A DNA stretch of 64,000 nt, taken from NCBI RefSeq assembly GCF_040362915.1, contig NZ_AP029612.1:2294001-2358000 (forward strand). Reading direction: 5' to 3'. The notes beneath the pieces are model-generated. The model searched no databases and was not told where the DNA came from. It was given only the letters and a program-made list of their open reading frames with translations. How positions within the stretch are numbered: the stretch's first letter is position 1; each line of letters starts with the position of its first letter. A program made the position numbers and the translations under genes. Positions 44,544 to 51,037 of this stretch are shown here, piece by piece. Source of the stretch: Sediminibacterium sp. KACHI17 (GTDB lineage: Bacteria > Bacteroidota > Bacteroidia > Chitinophagales > Chitinophagaceae).

Positions 44544-45673
44544 TTCACACTTTTTACATGTCTAAGTATTCTTTCAAATGGCTCCGGTTCTATCGTAGCT
44601 CTATGCTCAATTACCTGAATACCATCTGTACAGCTATTGGTTAGTACAGTGGCTGCTTTTACTTTGATAATATTATCGGGCGCATCTAATAATTTGATCA
44701 TGAAATCCTTTTGATCATCATTGGCCAAACTTGCCAGGCTATTGAGAATATGAATTTGGTTTTCAAAATCTTCTTTGGAGAAATATCCGATCAGCATCGA
44801 TGCCGTGTTTTCATCCGAAAGAGCGATCATTGTTTTGATGGCCTGTGTACGAACGATTTTAGAAGGATGCACCAAACACTCCACCACTTTATCTTTCACG
44901 GCAAACTGCTGGTATTCTGCTGTAAGCCTCAGTGCAAACACAACTACCGTATCATTTTTTGATAAAAGCCATTTTGGGATTCTATCAGAGAGGTCTTCTT
45001 TTTTGCCAAACAATTTCAACTGTTCCAGAAGTTTGATCTGTTGCCATAACGTAAGTGGATAAGTGATCACATCCAAAAAGCGCAGACCGTTAAAACCCGT
45101 CAAATGAATAACAGCTATTTGTGCTTCTGAACGAACAAACTCATGTTTACTATTGGTTTCCCGATAGATCTTTGTCAGCAGATCTTTTTGATCCATCAAA
45201 TACAATTCCTGGATACCTCGAGCTTGCAGATACCATTTACGTTTGTTTTTCATCTTGAACAAAGAATCTTCGCGAAGCCCCAGTTTATTGTACAAGACAA
45301 CAATGTTATCAGCAACTGCCCCCGAAAAATTCTTTTTGCATTTGATCAATTCATCAATGGCAACCTGTCTGGCTTTCGGATCATTCAGCATCCGGAAGAA
45401 TTTTTTGGGGATATCAATACCCTCTATGGTTTCTTCCAAAATGATATGGCTGATCCACACTTCAATATTGCTTTTGATACGCTCGGTATGAAAAAAGAGT
45501 CTTTTTTTGGCAATCGTCTGTATATAGATCATCGCTACGATCAATAAAATGCATACAGACATTATCTTGACACCTATCATGAGATTTTCCGGACTCATGA
45601 ATTGCAGGAAGTCCCTTCCAATAGAACCGGATAGGAGTATGAAACAGAAAGTACTAATCCCAGTTAAAGTCAT
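44540..45673 (-). CDS. HEAT-repeat membrane protein, 377 aa
   Basis: One to two N-terminal helices (about 30-53; MIGVKIMSVCILLIVAMIYIQ), then cytoplasmic helical repeats of HEAT/PBS-lyase type from about 150 onward: SEAQIAVIHLTGFNGLRFLD, VVFALRLTAEYQQFAVKDKVVECLVHPSKIVRTQAIKTMIAL, NIIKVKAATVLTNSC. It is a protein-interaction scaffold. It precedes and overlaps (4 bases) the GT2-LtaS fusion, so the two are made together. A role in assembling or regulating the synthase, perhaps through the receiver proteins encoded opposite, is inference. Confidence 0.8.
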   Translation of the reverse strand: MTLTGISTFCFILLSGSIGRDFLQFMSPENLMIGVKIMSVCILLIVAMIYIQTIAKKRLFFHTERIKSNIEVWISHIILEETIEGIDIPKKFFRMLNDPKARQVAIDELIKCKKNFSGAVADNIVVLYNKLGLREDSLFKMKNKRKWYLQARGIQELYLMDQKDLLTKIYRETNSKHEFVRSEAQIAVIHLTGFNGLRFLDVITYPLTLWQQIKLLEQLKLFGKKEDLSDRIPKWLLSKNDTVVVFALRLTAEYQQFAVKDKVVECLVHPSKIVRTQAIKTMIALSDENTASMLIGYFSKEDFENQIHILNSLASLANDDQKDFMIKLLDAPDNIIKVKAATVLTNSCTDGIQVIEHRATIEPEPFERILRHVKSVK

Positions 45674-45986
45674 TTGAAAAAGAATAATAATTCCGGTTTT
45701 GGCGTGTTTCGAACATTAATTTACGTAATCTGAACGTATAATCTTCTCAAACACCTTGGTTTCTTATAAATCTGTAAATAACGGAACAGCGGGGTTTATT
45801 ATTACCTGAAGTATAAGCGAAATGCAAACTTTTCGGCAAAAGTATTCTGTTAGCCACCGGAATACCTGTTTCCAGTAAAAATTTAGTTGAAATTTAAGTT
45901 CAATAGCCTCTTTTGCCTGATAGGTCTTTATGAAGTAAATGGTTCTGAGTATGTTTGTGGCATTATAGGCATTCAAAATTTTTGAT
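45674..45986. other. 313-base divergent intergenic region
   Basis: Between the leftward HEAT gene and kdnB. It contains the kdnB promoter; no RNA gene or coding frame is convincing. A CAAAAGTA (reverse TACTTTTG) at 45837-45844 is a possible -7 box for the leftward operon, without a clear -33. Confidence 0.4.
45927..45957 (+). promoter_or_regulatory. Bacteroidota promoter of kdnB (TTTA-N19-TATGTTTG)
   Basis: TTTA at 45927-45930, 19 bases, TATGTTTG at 45950-45957; the start codon follows 29 bases later. Confidence 0.55.
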
Positions 45987-47060
45987 ATGAGCTTTCGCAA
46001 TTTTAAAATGGTCGATTATGTAGTTTTTGGAAGAGGTGCTTTTAATCAGTTAGATGAAATTCTTGCACCCCGCAGAAAAGCAGATGCCCCCATGATTTTT
46101 CTGGTAGATCACTTCTTCGAAGGAAAGCCTTTGGTAAACAGAATACCCTTACGTGGCAAAGACCAGATCATTTTTGCGGATGTGACCTATGAGCCTAAGA
46201 CCACTCAGGTAGATGCATTGGCCAATGAGCTGAAAGAGAAATTCGGAACGGTAAGTGGTATCATTGGTATTGGCGGAGGTTCTACCATGGATTTAGCCAA
46301 AGCAGTATCACTAATGATGAATAATCCCGGTTCCTCAGCCGATTACCAGGGATGGGATCTGGTAAAATTTCCCGGTGTATATAAAGCAGGTATTCCCACA
46401 TTGAGTGGTACAGGGGCAGAAGTTAGTCGAACAACCGTACTGACCGGTCCAACAAGAAAGCTGGGAATGAACAGTGATTTTACGCCCTTTGATCAGATCG
46501 TATTAGATCCTGAGTTGACCAAAGATGCACCTGTTAATCAGCGTTTTTATACGGGGATGGATTGTTATATCCATTGTATAGAAAGTCTGGAAGGAACTTA
46601 CCTGAATGAGTTCAGTAAAAGTTATGGTGAGAAAGCCTTGGAACTTTGTCAGAAAGTATTTGTTACCAAAAACCATTGGGATGATGAAAGTGATGATCAA
46701 CTGATGATGGCTTCCTATGCTGGTGGCATGAGTATTGCCTATTCCCAAGTAGGTGTGGCGCATGCAGTAAGTTATGGACTTAGCTATTTACTTGGAACCA
46801 AACATGGAATCGGAAATTGTATCGTGATGAACCATTTGGAAGAGTATTATCCGGCTGGTGTTAAAGAGTTTAAATTGATGGTCGAGAAAAATAATATTGA
46901 TATACCTCAAGGGATCTGTAAAGGACTTACAGATGAACAGTTCGACACCATGATCAATGTTTCACTAGGTATGAAACCCTTGTGGGAGAATGCTTTGGGC
47001 AAAGATTGGGAAAAAATCATGACCCGAGAAAAGCTAAGAGCATTGTATGAAAAACTATAA
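45987..47060 (+). CDS. kdnB: Kdo 8-oxidase, iron-containing alcohol dehydrogenase family
   Basis: 357 residues. The NAD-binding part has IIGIGGGSTMDLAKAVS (about 90-106) and TLSGTGAEVSRTTVL (about 135-149). The metal-binding part has DCYIHCIES (about 193-201) and the two His of GVAHAVSYGLSYLLGTKHGIGN (about 257-278). The sequence pattern matches the KdnB type that oxidises C8 of Kdo to the aldehyde for 8-amino-Kdo synthesis. The partner aminotransferase kdnA is not in the window. Confidence 0.85.
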   Translation: MSFRNFKMVDYVVFGRGAFNQLDEILAPRRKADAPMIFLVDHFFEGKPLVNRIPLRGKDQIIFADVTYEPKTTQVDALANELKEKFGTVSGIIGIGGGSTMDLAKAVSLMMNNPGSSADYQGWDLVKFPGVYKAGIPTLSGTGAEVSRTTVLTGPTRKLGMNSDFTPFDQIVLDPELTKDAPVNQRFYTGMDCYIHCIESLEGTYLNEFSKSYGEKALELCQKVFVTKNHWDDESDDQLMMASYAGGMSIAYSQVGVAHAVSYGLSYLLGTKHGIGNCIVMNHLEEYYPAGVKEFKLMVEKNNIDIPQGICKGLTDEQFDTMINVSLGMKPLWENALGKDWEKIMTREKLRALYEKL

Positions 47061-47112
47061 ATCCAGCTTGCAATTGTAAACTTCTTAGAGTAGTTTGTTT
47101 CAAATTTTAATT

Positions 47113-47598
47113 ATGAAACAAACTATTTCCCTGCTTCTATTCATACTACTGTTAGCAGCATGTAGTAATCAATCTGAAAAAGCTGTTGAGGCAAATGTCA
47201 CTTTCAATATTGATAGTGTCAAAGCACAGATTGAAGTGAACAAAGACAATTTTATCAAAGCATTCGCCACGGGTGATTCTGCATTATTTGTTTCACTTTT
47301 CACTAAAGACGGATGTCTGATGCCTGATGGTGCTCCTAAAATGTGTGGGCCGGCTGCTTTGTATGCTTTTTTGAAAGGCGGCATTGAAATGGGTATCGCG
47401 GGTATGAAGCTAGACATTATAGAAGTAACCGGTGGACCTGAACTGGTTTCAGAAGAAGGTGTTTATCAAATCCTGGATAAAGAAGGAAAAGCGGTAGAAT
47501 CAGGTAAATTCCTGGTGACCTGGAAGCAAGAAGAAGGGGTTTGGAAAAGATATCGTGATACCTGGAATGCAGAAACACCGGCACCTACAGCACACTAG
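47113..47598 (+). CDS. Lipoprotein with SnoaL/DUF4440-like domain, 161 aa
   Basis: The start at MKQTISLLLFILLLAAC gives a clean lipobox (Cys 17). The domain (about 35-150) has NKDNFIKAFATGDSALFVSLFTKDGCLMPDG, the typical opening of DUF4440/ketosteroid-isomerase-like proteins, and ends in GVWKRYRDTWN. A pocket with Asp/Cys is present, but no reaction can be assigned. Probably periplasm-facing. It is followed by a good terminator. Confidence 0.75.
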   Translation: MKQTISLLLFILLLAACSNQSEKAVEANVTFNIDSVKAQIEVNKDNFIKAFATGDSALFVSLFTKDGCLMPDGAPKMCGPAALYAFLKGGIEMGIAGMKLDIIEVTGGPELVSEEGVYQILDKEGKAVESGKFLVTWKQEEGVWKRYRDTWNAETPAPTAH

Positions 47599-47619
47599 TG
47601 CAATTGCATCAAAAAAAGG

Positions 47620-47657
47620 AAAACCCGTAAGAATGAATTGCTTGCGGGTTTTGTTTT
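47620..47657 (+). terminator. Rho-independent terminator
   Basis: Stem AAAACCCGTAAG/CTTGCGGGTTTT (one wobble), 9-base loop, T-rich tail. Confidence 0.85.
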
Positions 47658-47712
47658 ATATGCCGCAACATTAAATAGTATCTTTACATAATACATTTAA
47701 ATACAGATCAAT

Positions 47713-48948
47713 TTGAAGTTTACAGATTTAGGACTCGATCAGCGGATTTTAGACGGCATTGATGCCATGGGTTATGAAACCGCCACACCCGTTCAGCAAC
47801 AAGTGATGGTTCCCATTTTAGAAGGAAAAGATATCATTGCTTCAGCACAAACCGGTACGGGAAAAACAGCTGCTTTTTTATTGCCACTTATACATCGCTT
47901 ATTAACTGTTCCGCATGATTCGAATGAGATCAACGCCATGATCATTGTGCCTACTCGCGAATTGGCCATTCAAATTGCGGAGGGTTTGGAAGGACTCTCT
48001 TACTTCACGGATGTAAGTTCTATAGCTGTGTATGGAGGGAGTGGTGGTGATTCTTTTAATGCAGAAAAAAAAGCCCTGACACAAGGTGTAGATATTGTTA
48101 TATGTACCCCGGGCAGAATGATCGCACATCTGAACATGGGTTATGTGAAATTAAAAGGATTAAAATATCTCGTGCTTGATGAAGCAGACAGAATGCTTGA
48201 TATGGGCTTCAATGATGATATCATGAAGATCATTTCATTTCTGCCCAAAGAGAGACAGAACCTGCTTTTCTCGGCTACCATGCCCATGAAAATGCGTGAA
48301 CTGGCCAGAAAGATCCTGCGTGAGCCGGTAGAGATCAATATTGCAATATCAAAGCCACCGGAGCAAATTGTTCAGAAAGCTTTTATTGTATATGAACCTC
48401 AAAAGATCCCTATCATAAAAGATATGTTGGGGGGCAGTAAGTTTCAAAATGTGATCGTCTTCTGTTCTAAAAAACAAAATGTAAAACAACTCACAGCAGA
48501 ATTGAAGAGAGCCAAACTTTCTGCAGAAGAGATTCATTCTGATTTGGATCAAACTAAAAGAGAGCAGGTACTACAAGACTTCAGAAATAAAAAGTTGAAC
48601 ATACTGGTCGCAACAGATATTTTGAGCAGGGGTATTGATATCGAAGATATCGATCTTGTTATCAACTTTGATGTACCCAATGATGGAGAAGATTATGTGC
48701 ATCGTATTGGTAGAACCGCCCGTGCAGCCAGTAAGGGTACTGCTTTTACACTGGTAAGTGAAAAGGAACAAAACAAATTTGCAGCCATAGAAGCACTGCT
48801 TGGTGAACCTGTTTTAAAAGGGACAGTGCCAGAAGAGTTTGGACCAACTCCGACCTACAATCCTCGCGCACCGAGACAAGGTGGACAAAATAGAAGATCA
48901 CAGGGAAACAGAAGAAATGGTCCGCCAAGGGGCGACAAAAAAAAGTGA
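47713..48948 (+). CDS. DEAD-box RNA helicase, 411 aa (TTG start)
   Basis: Complete motif set: Q motif (FTDLGLDQRILDGI...TPVQQQ), AQTGTGKTAA (about 44-53), PTRELA, DEAD (about 157-160, LDEADRMLD), SATMP, and HRIGRTARA (about 334-342). A short basic tail follows, rich in Arg, Gly, Asn and Lys. The TTG start (TTG AAG TTT ACA) fits family N termini (MKFTDLGL). A TATCTTTA box lies about 27 bases upstream. RhlE-like helicases act in cold adaptation, rRNA maturation and RNA decay. Confidence 0.92.
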   Translation: MKFTDLGLDQRILDGIDAMGYETATPVQQQVMVPILEGKDIIASAQTGTGKTAAFLLPLIHRLLTVPHDSNEINAMIIVPTRELAIQIAEGLEGLSYFTDVSSIAVYGGSGGDSFNAEKKALTQGVDIVICTPGRMIAHLNMGYVKLKGLKYLVLDEADRMLDMGFNDDIMKIISFLPKERQNLLFSATMPMKMRELARKILREPVEINIAISKPPEQIVQKAFIVYEPQKIPIIKDMLGGSKFQNVIVFCSKKQNVKQLTAELKRAKLSAEEIHSDLDQTKREQVLQDFRNKKLNILVATDILSRGIDIEDIDLVINFDVPNDGEDYVHRIGRTARAASKGTAFTLVSEKEQNKFAAIEALLGEPVLKGTVPEEFGPTPTYNPRAPRQGGQNRRSQGNRRNGPPRGDKKK

Positions 48949-48976
48949 TCATATAGTTCATTATAAATATCATTTC

Positions 48977-49423
48977 ATGAAATACCTGGTTTATATCCTG
49001 CCGTTATTAGCAGGATTAACAATCACTACGCAAGCGGGTGTGAACAGTCAATTGAAAACAGCCGTGAATAATCAATGGGTAGCAGCTTTTATTTCTTTTG
49101 TTGTTGGAACCATTGCGCTGGCATTGATCATTATTTTTACCAAACAATCATTCCCCAATACGCAACAGCTACAACAGATCGAATGGTATAAATTTTCAGG
49201 AGGTCTTCTCGGTGCCTTTTTTGTAACCGTTATTATTTACTCGGTTCAGCAGATAGGATCAGCCAATGTATTTGCATTGGTCATAGCAGGACAATTACTA
49301 TTCGCGCTGGTATTTGATCATTTCGGACTGTTTGGTTTCAAACAAAGCCCCATTAACTGGGGTAAAGTAATGGGAGTATTGATGTTGATTGGTGGGGCCT
49401 ATCTGATCAACCGTAAGGGATAG
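48977..49423 (+). CDS. DMT-type small transporter of the YdcZ (DUF606) family, 148 aa
   Basis: Start at MKYLVYILPLLAGLTITTQAG; the longer frame overlaps the helicase tail. Five membrane helices in one YdcZ repeat: GVNSQLKTAVNNQWVAAFISFVVGT (about 21-45), KFSGGLLGAFFVTVIIY (about 71-87) and GSANVFALVIAGQLLFALVFDHFG (about 94-117). Members are half-size transporters that may dimerise. Substrate unknown. It starts 28 bases after the helicase stop. Confidence 0.8.
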   Translation: MKYLVYILPLLAGLTITTQAGVNSQLKTAVNNQWVAAFISFVVGTIALALIIIFTKQSFPNTQQLQQIEWYKFSGGLLGAFFVTVIIYSVQQIGSANVFALVIAGQLLFALVFDHFGLFGFKQSPINWGKVMGVLMLIGGAYLINRKG

Positions 49424-49427
49424 GATT

Positions 49428-49452
49428 AAAATTGCGCAGAATGAGCAATTTT
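49428..49452 (+). terminator. Hairpin terminator
   Basis: Perfect 8-bp stem AAAATTGC/GCAATTTT with a 9-base loop, directly after the YdcZ-type gene. Confidence 0.6.
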
Positions 49453-49463
49453 CTAATTTGAAT

Positions 49464-49489
49464 AGACGTTATAGTAATAAATAACGTCT
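49464..49489 (+). promoter_or_regulatory. Perfect 9-bp hairpin covering the translation start region
   Basis: AGACGTTAT (49464-49472) and ATAACGTCT (49481-49489), loop AGTAATAA, ending one base before the ATG at 49491. It could hide the ribosome site in the mRNA or be an operator. Confidence 0.5.
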
Positions 49490-49490
49490 T

Positions 49491-49958
49491 ATGGCCTCTT
49501 TCAGAAGCTTTGTAGGATCAGAATTAATGTCTTTCAGACAGCATATAGCAGCTTTACGAAATATGCTTCCGCAGAATATTAAATTAAAACCTTCGGAAAG
49601 AAGAAGCATGTTCAAATTGAATGACAAAAAGAAAGAGTTTGTAGAGAAGGCAGTACTATCCATGCGAAAAAATCCGGCAACCGTTCCCTCTTATGTTGAT
49701 GTGAATACCTGCAATAACTATATTCAATTGTATAAGCAGTATAACGAGTTGTTGAATGAATTGGAAGAAGTAAAAACAAAGATGGAAGATGCCAAACTAT
49801 TATTAGGCAACGAAATATTGAAACAAACCAGGGCATATTTCCACAACTCTAAGAATGCAGCGCTTTCGGGTAGTGAACAGTTTGGACAAATTTATAAAGA
49901 CCTGAAACCGCATTATGCTGTTGGAAGAAATAGCCGGAGAAAAGAAAAAGAATCGTAA
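49491..49958 (+). CDS. Hypothetical coiled-coil protein, 155 aa
   Basis: A basic helical protein with no signal peptide. Residues about 75-105 (LYKQYNELLNELEEVKTKMEDAKLLLGNEIL) form a heptad-type coiled coil; the C terminus is very basic (GRNSRRKEKES). SFRQHIAALRNMLPQNIKLKPSERRSMFKL near the start is also helical. It may bind nucleic acid or form filaments, but no family is recognised. The start codon sits directly after a perfect hairpin, and a strong terminator follows, so the gene is an independent unit. Confidence 0.65.
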   Translation: MASFRSFVGSELMSFRQHIAALRNMLPQNIKLKPSERRSMFKLNDKKKEFVEKAVLSMRKNPATVPSYVDVNTCNNYIQLYKQYNELLNELEEVKTKMEDAKLLLGNEILKQTRAYFHNSKNAALSGSEQFGQIYKDLKPHYAVGRNSRRKEKES

Positions 49959-49983
49959 AGTTTTGATAAGATACTACTGAATA

Positions 49984-50015
49984 AAAAGGGGCGACAGATT
50001 CTGTCGCCCCTTTTT
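49984..50015. terminator. Strong bidirectional terminator
   Basis: Perfect 14-bp stem AAAAGGGGCGACAG/CTGTCGCCCCTTTT with a 3-base loop, between convergent genes. Confidence 0.92.
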
Positions 50016-50053
50016 GCTGTAAACCATTCTTATGGATAATTAGAAGCTAGGTA

Positions 50054-50866
50054 TTAATACAAATAGCTCAATGCTGTTTTATCGTTTGCATTGAATGGAC
50101 GGTTTACACCGTTACCAATACAAGCGAGCATCCATGAATTTGGATCTGGTCCTGCAGGTGTACCCGGAATTAAAATAGCTCCAACAGTAGAAGCTCCTTC
50201 ATTGCTGGTAGCACCGCCACAGCTATATGAGCGATCCATATAATCGGTATGACGGAAACCAATACAGTGACCTAATTCATGTGCAAAAATGGTAGCTGCA
50301 TAATTGATAAAAGTTGAAGAAGTTCCAGAACCGATAGCTCTGGTATTCACTTTTACAGAATTAAACGGATCCCCACTTGCAGTTGGGAAACCTGCAGAAG
50401 CCAAGTAGCTACCACTCGCGCGATCGAAAGTGATATTTGCACCAGAACTTACACGCTGAAAAGTGATTTGTAAATTTTCAGCATTGTAACGACGAACTAC
50501 TTCATCCAGTACAGGACCATAAATCGCAGCATCTATTCTGCTGGATAATGCAACCGTAATGGTTCTTGGTAAACGAGTTACCAGGTTGGTGGTTCGGTAT
50601 TGCTCAACATCACCAACACGTAAAAAAGCTCCGTTCAAAGAACGTTTCAATTCATTTGATGGAATAAAAATATCTCCCTCAACAATATAACCTCCTTCTT
50701 CAGGAATAATATTAGTGGTAGAAAAACCCAGTGCTTTTACACTGTTAATGACATCTTGTGAAACTTCTTTTTTGATTTCTTGCTCAGGAGCAACTGCTTT
50801 TTGACAGGAAACAGCGGTTATCAGTAAAGCGATAACAGCCAAGGAAAGGCGCATGTTTTTTCTCAT
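50054..50866 (-). CDS. M57-type metalloprotease lipoprotein, 270 aa
   Basis: Signal peptide with lipobox (ITAVSC, Cys21), a proregion with GFSTTNIIPEEGGYIVEGDIFI, and a zincin domain with zinc ligands His196, His200 and His206 in HELGHCIGFRH, followed by the Met/DYM turn region (HTDYMDRS). This is the dual-action HEIGH metallo-peptidase (M57) group of the metzincin-like proteases in Bacteroidota. Surface or periplasmic protein. It is divergent from the S8 protease gene. Confidence 0.85.
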   Translation of the reverse strand: MRKNMRLSLAVIALLITAVSCQKAVAPEQEIKKEVSQDVINSVKALGFSTTNIIPEEGGYIVEGDIFIPSNELKRSLNGAFLRVGDVEQYRTTNLVTRLPRTITVALSSRIDAAIYGPVLDEVVRRYNAENLQITFQRVSSGANITFDRASGSYLASAGFPTASGDPFNSVKVNTRAIGSGTSSTFINYAATIFAHELGHCIGFRHTDYMDRSYSCGGATSNEGASTVGAILIPGTPAGPDPNSWMLACIGNGVNRPFNANDKTALSYLY

Positions 50867-51037
50867 GTGTTTAAGTTTGGATTTTTAGAAATGGTTTACA
50901 GTGAAGTTGGATTTCAAACTGAATTTAAGGAATGTATGAATCAGACAAAAGCAAATTTGAGCAACGCTGTTGCAAAACCGCAAGCTGATTCATAAACCCG
51001 AATAAAGTTGCAGTCTGTTCTTCTTGTAGATACGTAG

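Noticed and set aside
45764..46000. 78-codon leftward ORF in the region before kdnB
   Set aside because: Overlaps the kdnB start and promoter; composition of random AT-rich sequence.
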